The position numbers and the translations under genes were made by a program. Below are positions 23,588 through 34,410 of a stretch of 64,000 nucleotides of DNA, piece after piece; positions within the stretch are counted from its first letter, which is position 1, and each line of letters starts with the position of its first letter. Source of the stretch: Hemileia vastatrix (taxonomy: Eukaryota; Basidiomycota; Pucciniomycetes; Pucciniales; Zaghouaniaceae); contig JASXTE010000010.1 in the NCBI GenBank assembly GCA_030280995.1, positions 22,142,823 to 22,206,822 of the forward strand. Direction: 5' to 3'. The notes beneath the pieces were generated by a model. It was not told where the DNA came from, made no database searches, and was given only the letters and a program-made list of their open reading frames with translations.

Positions 23588-24764
23588 TGTCAGTTTATGT
23601 TAGTATCTAATATGATTTAATAGTAAATATTAATGGTCCTACTACTTATTGTTAAATGATTTAGTGATTAAACCTCAGGGGAAGACTAATAAAATACTTA
23701 TTATCAATACAAACTGACAATACTTGGATTTTATGTGTGCTAGTGGTGGAAAATAGAATAATAAAGTATAGTTATAGCTTATATAAAGATAATATCAACT
23801 TATTAATGCTTTATAATATATTTCTATATGATAATAATTGTTTTATAATGTTTTTTTAATTTTTAGTAAGTAAGTGATGATTATAACCTGTCAAAATTCC
23901 CCTTACTTATACTAAAATCCATTGGAGTGCACAGACCTTCAATCCAGATGATGTCACTTCCATCCCTGGAAATTACAGAACTGTGAGGGTCCATCACCTC
24001 CCCATGGCTTCCACTTCAAGAAGTTTCAACACTCAGACCTCCAGTAAGGACCCTCCATCACAATTAATGATACCACAGACCCATACCATAAATAGAATAG
24101 ACTGATAAAAGCAGATACCATAAAGAAACAGGTAAAATAACTCATCCAAAGAGTATATAATGAAACGCAAAGCACATAAAGGAACCAAATTAACTTTCCC
24201 AGCCCCCAATAACATCCCCAAGCATCCATATTAACCCAGTAACCATATCCCAACCCATAAATCCGTGAAAATCCATCCAAGGAAGCAGATCAAGTTGTCC
24301 AAACTGGATATATGCGCCTGAAATAGGTGTATATGCTTGTGTAGGCGTTGTGAGTCCACTGGATACGTCCATATGACCTAAAATAAGCAGAAAAATAAAG
24401 TTTATAGGCTATCAAGAGGTTAAAACCCACTTATAGACCTAAATAAACATAATATAACTACATATTTCACTGAATATGAGGTTTATGTATACATATAAGC
24501 TTATGTATGTAAATAATTACTTAATATCACTTAAGATAAATATATTATGACTCCATTAACACCTTAATAAGTATTATTAGGCTATGGATAAGCTATTTAA
24601 ACTACTATAAGTCATATAATGGTGTAATAATTATATATATGTATGTATTATAACCATATATATAAGTATTTTAACCTTATTCTTAAGTTATAAGCTTAAT
24701 GTAATTAAGATTATCTTATTTTAAACATAAGAATTACTCATTCCTGGAGATACCTAGTCTGACA
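23588..24764 (-). repeat. 3' LTR of gypsy copy C
   Basis: On the + strand it starts TGTCAGTTTATGTTAGTATC and ends GATACCTAGTCTGACA, so it begins TG and ends CA in either reading. It is 1177 bases against 1179 in the other LTR. No gene lies in it; open frames near 24030-24370 are compositional and recur in the other LTR. Confidence 0.92.
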
Positions 24765-24889
24765 CTCCCTCACCCAAAAAAAACAATAAAAAAAATGTTA
24801 AGACATTTTAATTAATAAGTAAGGAGTGAATAGAAAAATAATTTTAAAATTTCTATGATACATATACTGAATTTTACAGTATTATTCGG

Positions 24890-25126
24890 AGTTAAATTTT
24901 TTCAAGAGATTTTTAAGATCAGAGATTTCATTTTCTGGAATCCACTGGTCATATTCACTTGATTCATTTTTAAATCTTAATAGATACTCAACTCCCTTTT
25001 CTTTAGTAAGGTGTCTCTTTTTAAGTATCTTTTCAATTTCTGCCTTTTCAACTATTTCTTCAGGTTGCTGATTATGCCTTCATGATCTTCTTGGAAATAG
25101 AGCAGTATCATTAGAATGGTATGGTT
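24890..25126 (-). pseudogene. Chromodomain of gypsy copy C
   Basis: The minus strand reads EKAEIEKILKKRHLTKEKG then VEYLLRFKNESSEYDQWIPE and NLLKKF, a chromodomain with its aromatic and acidic positions. Such domains sit at the integrase C-terminus of chromoviruses and steer insertion toward marked chromatin. It is out of frame with the integrase (25127-26197) by an indel near 25150, so the fusion is broken. Confidence 0.8.
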
Positions 25127-26197
25127 TTATAAGAGAAATAGGAAATACTGGATGTTATCTATCATATGGTGCATATAGAATAACTCAACAGCATTGTTAC
25201 CAACCATCTTTTTTACTACAAATGGTCCAATGAATGGATCCTTCAATTTAACATTACCATTTAAATTGAAATTTAGTGTAAAAATAAGGACTTCATCATC
25301 CTCTTTAAACATTTGCTCTTTATGGGATTTATCCCATCTTTTCTTCTCATATTCAAATGCCTTATTTATACATTCTTGAACATGATTTTTGCATAATTCT
25401 TGAATCTGAAGAATATATTTTGTACCTGGATGCATATCCAATATAGGTAATTTATTAAGAGTTTTAGCAGGGGTATTAGGTATATAACCCAACCATAACT
25501 CAAATGGCTTTTTGCCAGTGACAGAATTTACTGTACTAATGTATGAAAATTCTAAACCTGGGATAAGGGTTACCCAATCATGTGTGAATTTCTCACTTTC
25601 TTTAAAGTCAAGACTGGAAGCACAATATCTTCTTATCATATCTTCTAAAGTTTGTATCATTCTTTCTTCTAGCCCATCAGTTTGTGGATGGTATGCTGTA
25701 GAAAGTTTTAATTGACACCCTGAAACATCCATAAGTGATGTCCAGAACTCAGAAGTAAATTTAGGATCTCTGTCTGAGACTATTGCTTTGGGGAAACCTG
25801 CTATATTTAACATTTGTGTCCAACATAAAAAAGCTAAGTTCTTTGCAGAAACCTCTTTGTGGGTAGGAATAAATTTACACATTTTTGTAAATCTATCTAC
25901 AATTACCCAGCAGGAGTTATAAATCTTATGCCCTGCTATTGGAAAACCTGTTACAAAGTCCATGTTAACTATTTCCCATGGAGCTTTTGGTTGCTCAAGT
26001 TGCTGTAATAAACCAGCTCTTTTGCCAGTTAATCTTTTAGATTTTTGACAAGAATCACATGTCTCAACATATTTTTGAACATCATCAGACAAGTTAATCA
26101 ACCAAGCTGTATTTTTCACTCTGGTTAATGATTTATGGAAGTCAAAATGACCTGCTAATATACCATCATGACATATACTTAACATTAACTCCTTCAT
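25127..26197 (-). pseudogene. Integrase of gypsy copy C
   Basis: A 356-residue open stretch contains the HHCC zinc-binding motif (ICHDGILAGHFDFHKSLTRV ... CDSCQKSKR), the core MDFVTGFPIAG, IVSDRDPKFTSEFW and AYHPQTDGLEERM with the DDE residues present, and the C-terminal GPFVVKKMVGNNAVEL. A frameshift after MIDNIQ cuts off the chromodomain, and a frame change at 26197 separates it from RNase H. It is the best-preserved integrase of this family in the window and the reference used for reading copy A. Confidence 0.88.
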
Positions 26198-27190
26198 TGA
26201 AGGGGAATTACAATTACATTGCTTAATTTCTTCCTGTAATATATAAAACCATCCTCAAAGGAAAATTTTCCTTTTTCTAATGCTTCTTTATACTTTTGTG
26301 GTAATGTTTTTATTAAAACACTCATTGAAGCATTAGATGGATCATTTAATATTGTAGTAAGTTTACTCAAGTCAGGATCTGAAGCATAATTATCAATAAT
26401 TGATTGCATAAATTCATCCTCAAGATCTAAAATATAAATGCCATAAATGTTAATAATCTCTGATTCAGGAACATAAGAAGGATTATCATCATTATTGGGT
26501 AGAGGTACTCTAGATAGCAGATCTACATTAGAGTGTAAGGTTCCTGATCTATGTGTAAAAGTCATCCATCCTCTGTCTTCTTGTACAGCTAATTGCCATC
26601 TAAACATATGTCTATTAGGAGTTTTCATGTTTAACAGCGACTTAACTGCGCTACAGTCAGTTATTAACTCAAATTTTTGGTCTTCCAGGTAATAATGTAG
26701 CTATTCAAGAGCCCATACTACTTCCAAGCATTCAAGTTGAGTAGCACCATATTTTAATTCGCTACTTCTTAGAGTACTTGAAATATAGAAAATTACTACT
26801 TCTGACATTTTTCCTTCAATAAGTTGTTTTTGATTCAAAGCAGCACCCAGATCAATAAAACTTGCATCTGTATACAATACAAAAGGCAATTGGAAATCTG
26901 GTAATCCCAAGATAGGAGCTGTCATCAAACATTCTTTCAAATTATCAAAAGCCTTCTGTCTTTCATTATTCCAAATAAAAGCTTCTGATTTCTTTATCAG
27001 TGTGGTCAATGGTGCAGCAATTAATTGGTATTTCTTTATATATTGTCTATAATAACCACACATACCAAGAAAAGATTGTACATCCTTTAAATATTAAGAA
27101 ATTCTAATATTCTTGATTGCAGCCACCTTATTTTGGTCTACACATATTTGTAAGCCAGATACAATATGACAAAGCACTTTTAAAGACTCA
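26194..27190 (-). pseudogene. RNase H and RT thumb of gypsy copy C
   Basis: Two stretches, 26701-27063 and 26194-26628, contain MCGYYRQYIKKYQLIAAPLT, LYTDASFIDLGAALNQKQL (first RNase H Asp), [14 protein letters not shown] (Glu) and [20 protein letters not shown] then FTHRSGTLHSNVDLLSR. A stop near 26700 separates them, and a stop (TAA) near 27093 separates the thumb from RT. Confidence 0.85.
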
Positions 27191-27199
27191 AACCCAAAT

Positions 27200-28290
27200 T
27201 TACATTTTTTCAATGCAAGGGTCATTTTTTTCATCCATTTTCTGAAATACCTTTTTTAAATGGATTAAGTGTTCATCATATGTCTTAGAGAACATTATGA
27301 TGTCATCAATGTATACCATTAACCATCCTTCAATCATTTCATAATAGAATGCTATATCCATTAACTTCTGAAATACTGAAGGATCATTTTTTGGTCCAAA
27401 TGGCATCCTGACATATTTATATATTCCCATATGTGTTTTTATCAACAAAAAGTTCTGTGAATTCTTTTCTACAGGAATCTGATGGTACCCTTTATTTCCA
27501 TCTAGGCAACTTATATACTTAGCGCTATGAAGGTTAGCATGTATAGAGGCAATCCTTGAAAAGGGATAAATATCATCCACCGTGAATGTATTCAATGCTC
27601 TATAATCACTACACAGTCTTGCTTTATCTTGTTCATAAGAAATTAGCACTGGTGATATTACACAATATTTTGGTGTAGTTTCAAACTTTTCTAAAATTTT
27701 CATTTTTAATAACATCTTAATTTTATCCTCTATGTCTTTCCTCTTCATTGGTGAAGCAGGATATGGTTTCTTTTTAAGACTAGCAGGAATAATATCCATA
27801 TCACAGGTTAAACTAATTTTCATTTCATGATCTTTTACAAGGCCAAGTTCATTGGTTCCATGTGCAAAAGCCATTGGAAATGCTTTAATTAAGTTCAAAA
27901 TATTTTTTTTCTCAGCTTTACTTATCTGAGTGCCAAATGATGCTTTTTAAATTTCTGTTTCCAGAAGTTCCATTTCATTGGATTCTCTTCCTTTGCAAGG
28001 AATATTTATTACTGACTCTATGTGTAAGACCGTGTTAAAAGAATTTATTTTAAATTTCCTTTTACCATTCATGCCAATTGTAAAATTATTATTAGCAGGG
28101 TCTAGTTTAACACCAAACTTAGTGAGAATGTCATTTCCAATGATAAAACAGTTACTAAAATTAGTATTATCCATTACTTCAAAGTCACAAGTTACTCTAA
28201 CATAACCATGTTGATATTTAAAGAAAACAGAAGCTTTGTATCTGCCAATGGGGTGTATTACTGATCCAAAACCTCTCCAATTTTTAATTT
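27200..28290 (-). pseudogene. Protease C-terminus and reverse transcriptase of gypsy copy C
   Basis: 28174-27947 holds the protease tail (FIIGNDILTKFGVKL). 27898-27200 holds RT with KKKPYPASPMKRKDIEDKI, LCSDYRALNTFTVDDIYPF, SCLDGNKGYHQIPV, YVRMPFGPKNDPSVFQKLMD and the catalytic MVYIDDIIMFSKTYDEH. A stop near 27946 splits the two, and an A-run indel near 27225 ends RT. The catalytic residues are intact although the frame is not. Confidence 0.88.
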
Positions 28291-28297
28291 GAAGGGG

Positions 28298-28720
28298 TTA
28301 AAGCTTTAAATTATACTCACTATCAATTTTCTGCAATGTATTTGTTGAAACAACAGAACCAGCAGCTCCTGTGTCCAATACTATATTTACATTTTCTCCA
28401 GAAATGATAGCTGGAACCGTGATAGGTTTCATTTCCAAGTTATCAGCTTGTATATCCTTAATGATTTCAGCATCCTCAAAATTCATTAAAGATTCATTTG
28501 AGTCCATGTTTAATATTGGAGTTTCAAAGATAGACAAATCATCTTCCAACATACAGACTTCATTCTCATCACTATATGATATATTACTGTCATAATCACT
28601 TGAATCTTTACTTTTTTCTGTTTCATTTTCAGATTCATGCTGATTTTCAACAATATTTATATTCTTCTTACATTTATGACCTTTTACCCAAGGTTTATTA
28701 CACTTATAACAAGTATTAGT
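28298..28720 (-). pseudogene. Zinc knuckle and aspartic protease of gypsy copy C
   Basis: The minus strand reads a knuckle CYKCNKPWVKGHKC at ~28668-28711, an acidic serine-rich linker, then the retropepsin active site VLDTGAAGSVVS (catalytic Asp codon at 28373-28375). The frame is open from the knuckle into 28298, so this part is undamaged except for a stop after NLKL near 28300. Confidence 0.85.
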
Positions 28721-30744
28721 TTCATACTTTTTAGGTACTCCTGGTGCAGTAGGTTTTTTCTGCTTCTCCTAAAGTGTTTTTGAATTCTTATTTTTCACAA
28801 GTTAATTATTTTGTTTATAAGTGGTGTACCTTGCTTCATACTTATGGTTTAACAATATTTCATTGAAAATATTAATAAATTCAGAATATTCATTAACCAT
28901 TATTGTTCTAGCTACAACAATGTCTCTGATAGATATAGGTAATTTATATATTATCTTATCTTTCCATAAGTTAAAATCCATGTTTGGCTCAATGGCTTTT
29001 AATATTTTATTTAAATACATTAAAAACACCATAGGTTTGTCACCATTCAACGGATTATACCTATTTTTCTCATATAATCTTTTCTGAGTGAGCCTGAATT
29101 TAGAACCTCCAAATTGTTTTTCAATTAGTTGTTTCCATTCAGCCCAAGAGTAATCTTTCCTCTCACTCAAAACAGCTTCAAACCATAATAAAGCAAAATC
29201 ATTAAATAAAGAAATTAATTTTGATGTTATTTCTTCATCTGGTAACTTATATGAGAATTTCAAGTTGTCCATTCTTTGGATAAAATTTTGCCAATCAGAG
29301 CTGGCTTCCCCATCATAAGTTGGGTACTAATCTATCTTAGGCCAGTTCTTCTTATTGGATTTTGTTTCACTAATCTTAGGTAAATTCAATAACTCATTTA
29401 CTCTAGATAAATGGTCTTGTATTTCCTCTTGCACGGATTTGGGACTTACTTTTGTATTTTCAGACTTGACACTACCACCAGATGGTTTTAATTGTGGTGG
29501 TATGGGGAATGATTGAGATTCATTTTTTCCAATGAAAGGATTATTATTATACCCAGTATACTTATGATTATTCTGATTCATTAGTAGATTAGCAATTTCA
29601 ATCTCAACTTTAGTAAATCTTTGTAGCAGCTCAGAGACACTCTGATTTTTCTGAGCAAAAGATAACTTTGTTCTTGATTCAGTTTTCAATAAATGTGCTT
29701 CATACAACTTTTCTAACTCACAGAATTATTTTGAAAGTTCACTATATTTATTACTCAAATAATCATACTTAAGAGTTAGAGCCAAGTGTTCACTCTCTAA
29801 TTCTTTAATTCTTGTTGCCAGCTGAGAAATGTTCAATGTCAAGGGCAAAATTGTATCACTTGTGAGCTTAAATGGCTGTTCCTCACAATCAGTCATTCAA
29901 TTCCATAATGCTGAAACAATTCTATGGACAGTAGGGCTATTATTAAAATACTCCATGTCTTCCTTCTCAATTTTTTCACTATTTTGTAAACTTCTCATCT
30001 CACTAGTAAGTGGTGGCAACTGAGGATTAACTGTATTTTTATTATAAATAGTACTGTTGCTATTGACAAAAGATAATTCAGGTGTATCTACATCAAAACC
30101 TTATTTTCTCAAGTCCTCCTCAATTCTCTGTACAGATTTTACATCAATAATATTACCTATATTGTAATCATTAGTATTGTGTTCAATATGAGGGGGTAAT
30201 ATACTTACCACAGGAATTGTGCAAGCCCTGATTTTTGGTGCTTTTGCTTTCCTTTGTAGGGGTGAGCTAAGGAAGTCTGATGAGGGGGAGGATCCCTGTT
30301 GCAATTGTGACTGGAACATTGCTGTTGGAACCAATCCCACTTCCATTTCTCTACCAGGATTTTTTCCTGGGAATGATGTGACTCTCCTTGGGTAGGGGTA
30401 TTTTGGCTTGGCTGCCCTACCTTTAACTCTGCCAAGGTTTGATTCATCTGTTGGAAACCCACCTTATAGTTGTTTTGCAACTGCTCTACCTCCTTTAGCA
30501 TGAAAGACTTTGATTCCTCCAGTTTCAGAACCTGATTTTCCAGATGGGGCAGTTGATCCTGCAGAGGAGGTGAAGTATTTTTGATTGTTATCTTTTTAAG
30601 AGGGTTTCCTTTTCCTCTATGCTCATAGACTCTGGTTGTGGGTAGGATTGACCCTAAATGGTGATGTCCTGGAGCAATGTTTTTAGATTTAGGCCTGGTG
30701 TAATAAGCAAGTTTTTCACTTACATTGTCCTGTTGAGCACTCAT
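28721..30744 (-). pseudogene. Gag of gypsy copy C
   Basis: A Met at 30742-30744 starts MSAQQDNVSEKLAYYTRPKS. A polar, coiled N-terminal region follows, with a frameshift near 30330 and stops near 30103, 29899, 29728 and 29337. The capsid-like retrotransposon gag domain occupies 28802-29272 (KLISLFNDFALLWFEAVLSE, YSWAEWKQLIEKQFGGSKF, YEKNRYNPLNGDKPMVFLMY). About 80 bases later comes the zinc knuckle. Capsid formation and RNA packaging are the family role. Confidence 0.82.
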
Positions 30745-31252
30745 TGTGTCTTCAAATAACAATTTTATATGTCTACAAAAGCAAAAACCTATATAGTAAT
30801 TAGTAGACAAAAAATATTAGCAATACAATCACTAATAAAAGTTCTGGAGCTTACCCTGAATTTATATCTTTATTTATTTAAATAAAATATAAGAAAAATT
30901 CGAAAAATCTGTTAAAAATAATTTAATAAGTTTAACTAGACCTTTATAGGGGTGAATAATTAGCTTACCAAGCTTTAACCAAATACCAATTTAATTGGGT
31001 GTTATATTGGTGACCAAATACCAAGTGAAATCGGGTTTATATTGGGTACAGTTACTACTGTAAATACCTAATTTTTATTATAAAAAATTAGTAAAATTAT
31101 TATAAGGGTTCTTTTCTGCAATAACTGAGTTATTATGACCCACTAATGTGCTGAAAACTCAAATATTTGGTTTTTTGAGATATACTAGAGTAAAAATCAT
31201 GTCCTAAGGCTTATACTAAATAATAAGTAATAACCAAGGAAAGACCCCCAAT

Positions 31253-32431
31253 TGTCAGTTTATGCTAGTATCTAATTATGATTTAATATTAAATATTAAT
31301 GTTCCTACTACTTATTGTTAAATTATTTAGTTATTTAACCTTGGGGGAAGACTAATAAAATAGTTATTCTCAATTTAAACTCACAATACTTGGATTATAT
31401 GCAAGCTAGTAGTGGACAATAGAATAATAAAATATAGTTATAGCTTATATAAAGATAATATCAATTTATAAATGCTTTATAATATATTTCTATATGATAA
31501 TAATTGTTTTATAATGTTTGTTTAATGTGTAGTAAGTAAGTGATGATTATAACCCATCAAAATCCTCCCTTACTTATACCAAAATCCACTGGAGTGCACA
31601 GACCTTCAATCCAGATGATGTCACTGCTATCCCCAGCAATTACAGCACTGTGAGGGCCCATCACCTCCCCATGGCGTCCACTTCAAGAAGATTCAACACC
31701 CAGACCTCCAGTAAGGACCCTCCATCACAATTAATGATACCACAGACCCATACCATAAATAGAATAGACTGATAAAAGCAGATACCATAAAGAAACAGGT
31801 AAAATAACTCATCCAAAGAGTATATAATTAGACCCAAAGCATATAAAGGAAGCAAATTAACTGTCCCAGCCCCCAATAACATCCCCAAGCATCCATATTA
31901 ACCCAGTAACCATATCCCAACCCATAAATCCGTGAAAATCCATTCAAGGAAGCAGATTAAGTCGTCCAAACTGGATATATGCGCCTGAAATAGGTGTATA
32001 TGCTTGTATAGGCGTTGTGAGTCCACTGGATACATCCATATGACCCAAAATAAGCAGAAAAATAAAGTTTATAGGCTATTAAGAGGTTAAAACCCACTTA
32101 TAGACCTAAATATACATAATATAACTACATATTTCACTGAATATGAGTTTCATGTATACATATAAGCTTATGTATGTATATAATTACTTAATATAACTTA
32201 GGATAAGTATATTATGACTCCATTAACACCTTAATAAGTATTTTTAGGCTATGGATAAGCTATTTAAACTACTACAAGTCACATAATAATCTAATAATTA
32301 TTTATATATATATATTATAACCATATATATAAGTATTTTAACCTTATTTTTAAGTAATAATCTTAATTTAATTAAGGTTATCTTATTTTATACATAAGAA
32401 TTACTCAGACCTGGAGATACCTAGGCTGACA
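31253..32431 (-). repeat. 5' LTR of gypsy copy C, with candidate primer site
   Basis: 1179 bases, from TGTCAGTTTATGCTAGTATC to ACCTAGGCTGACA on the + strand. It differs from the other LTR by scattered substitutions and small indels. Just inside the element on the coding strand (31237-31252) is ATTGGGGGTCTTTCC, where a tRNA primer site is expected; I cannot name the tRNA. Confidence 0.9.
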
Positions 32432-32571
32432 GGGATAATGCATTATTGTGGATTCCTTATCCACTAGCCCTGAGGCTAGTCTATAAGATTCTTCTGCAAT
32501 TAATAATGTCTGATCCCGGGAAAAAACATTCCTGATCCCTAATTGCAGATCCCTGAAAATTGATACACCCT

Positions 32572-33790
32572 AATATAATGATGAAAAAATACCACTTCTA
32601 TGTATTAAATTCAGCTCTTGCATAATATTAAAGTCTAAAATTCAACCTGAAGAAAAAAAATTCACATGAAATAAATCTTTAAAATAAATGATTCTTATTA
32701 CAAGGTGGACACTATGATTATCCCACAATATAGAATTGAAGCACACTTTAGTGTTAAAATTATATTTTTAGAAATTTAAATTTTTATTCTTTGTTATATC
32801 TTCAAAAAAATTTATGTAGGTTAAATTTTGGTGTTTCATATAGTAAATTCACTGAGTAGTGATTAATTTTTCAATTCATGAGATTACCCTACCAAATCAC
32901 AATATTTTCATGTAATTCTGATGAACTACATTATGAAAAGATTCAAAATATCATATATTTATTGCTTTTACTAAATGTAAATTAAAAACTGTTTTTTAGT
33001 TGAGGAATAAGTAGAACTAAAAAAAGAGCAAAAATTAATTTCCTTTTAATTTTTATCATCTTCTCAAATTTAGAAATCTTCAAAACTGGATTAATATATA
33101 CTATTATATGAATTATACTTCTTTAAGACATATAATCAAATAATTTTATAAATATTAGTGCTTAGAATAAAGAAGCTTTCAGAGTACTTAATTGAGTAAT
33201 AAATTTGGAAAACACATTGCCTTCTTTTATTTGTTTAGATATGAATTTATTTAACTGTATTCTAGGATATAAAAATAAAGAATTGTGATTCTTCAACATT
33301 TTTTTAAAATAAATCAATTCAATTAAAGCTAATTATCTTTCATGATCAAATATTATAAACAAAGATCATAAAAATTAGGTGATATGGTTTAGATTTAAGA
33401 ATTGAAGCCTGAAATTTTATGTTAGAAGGAGTTTTCAATTATAAGAGCCATTAATTTTTATATATATTCTTTTTTAAAAAAATTAATAAACTCATTAGAC
33501 AGGTCAAAAGTAATACTTTGGAAAAAGTAGTAAATTTTTTAGTCTTTTTAATGATAAATTGCAATTTGAAAGAAAATTGAATTGTGTTTTATGAAAAAGT
33601 ACTGTGAATTAATCAGATTCTAATGCTACCTTTTGCATGTATTTCTATTAATTTTTCATTAAACTCTCACTATTATTTCAGCATATCATCATCCATCCTT
33701 GGTTAATGGCTCATGATGAGCTCAAAGTAGAGCTCAGTATCAGCTCATTATAAGTTCCATCTGAGTTCCATCTAAGCTCCATCTAAGTTC
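32572..33790. other. AT-rich right body of the long TIR element
   Basis: No coding sequence was recognised on either strand. At 33695-33790 the AGTTCCATCTG-type short repeats (AGTTCCATCTGAGTTCCATC) resemble the right inner part of the MITE at 12786, which links the two elements. Confidence 0.55.
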
Positions 33791-33835
33791 AATTTAAGTA
33801 CTTACTAGCAAGACCCCCCAAATATTGTGTGGTGA

Positions 33836-34410
33836 CTGTATGATAGGCATGATTAAGGTAAGGGGATTTGTGCATGGAGGGGGAAGTTAGGTTAGTAGCA
33901 CGTTTTCCTATTTTTTAAGTAATTTAGCATACCAATGTTTTTATATAATAGATATAATTAATAAGCTGGGTAAACTCACCAGGAATTCTTATTTGACACT
34001 AAATCACATATTCTTATTCTACAAATATTATGACATAAATCAAGGTCAACAGTCCAGATGTTTGATATACCTATTATGCAAGGTGCATAGAATTCAGGCA
34101 CACACATCCAGACTATTGGCCCAGATGTGTGTGCAAGGCTGTTGACTGTCTGCATATCAGATAGGTCACAGGCTTATATTTTAATACTTAGTTTGATTTG
34201 GACAACACTATTCATACTGTACCAGTAAAATCTTCTAGAAAAGTGACTAATTAAGCTACTTGCTTCTCTGTACTTGAACTCAGCCTGACAGTACACCTGA
34301 ACATCTTCACTTGTATTCAAATTTCTTTTTGATTTTAAGCAGGTGAACCTTGCTTTTCACCCAAACATCAGAGTTCATATTTACATTTTTCTCATCTATT
34401 CAAAATCCTT
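33836..34410. other. Non-coding spacer with short inverted repeats
   Basis: No gene. A hairpin is formed by CACACACATCCAGA (34101-34114) and CAGATGTGTGTG (34122-34133). The stretch ending at 34400 (TTCACCCAAACATCAGAGTTC) is repeated in inverted orientation just right of the foldback element (37180-37215) and directly near 37915-37955. Confidence 0.55.

Larger units (their letters stand above)
23588..32431 (-). mobile_element. Ty3/gypsy chromovirus-type retrotransposon copy C, complete with LTRs
   Basis: This element is 8.84 kb, flanked by GGGAT on both sides (23583-23587, 32432-32436), with LTRs 23588-24764 and 31253-32431. Coding order on the minus strand is gag, protease, RT, RNase H, integrase, chromodomain. 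Element 1 holds the uninterrupted target (GAGGTGGGATTATGCATTAT). A purine tract GGGTGAGGGAG abuts the 3' LTR. The LTRs differ at many positions and every ORF has breaks, so the insertion is old. Confidence 0.93.
18431..32571. mobile_element. PIF/Harbinger-like TIR element 2, interrupted by gypsy copy C
   Basis: The left end AGAGGGTATCAATGTTGACTG matches the element 1 left end. The right end, read inward, is AGGGTGTATCAATTTTCAGG, matching the element 1 right end. Flanks are AGT and AAT, possibly a mutated 3-base duplication. Removing the retrotransposon leaves 5.3 kb, close to element 1. It carries a nearly intact Myb/SANT-like gene, an oxygenase remnant, the tandem hairpins (20693-20845) and the tandem repeat block (21566-22200). 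No transposase is visible. Confidence 0.82.
15056..33835. mobile_element. Long TIR element enclosing element 2 and gypsy copy C
   Basis: The left arm reads TCACCACACAATATGGGGGG then TGGACTTACCAGCAAGTCC. The right arm, read inward on the minus strand, starts TCACCACACAATATTTGGGG then GTCTTGCTAGTAAGT. The arms are 18.8 kb apart, but removing the nested element at 18431-32571 leaves about 4.6 kb, a normal transposon size. The unique parts (15110-18430 and 32572-33790) are AT-rich and contain no recognisable gene, so it is non-autonomous or its gene is unrecognisable. It shares end motifs with the MITE at 12786. Confidence 0.6.

Noticed and set aside
24026..24372. Minus-strand frames rich in Gly, Trp and Tyr, with a copy at 31661-31888
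   Set aside because: They lie in the two LTRs of gypsy copy C, overlap each other in several frames and differ by stops between the LTRs.
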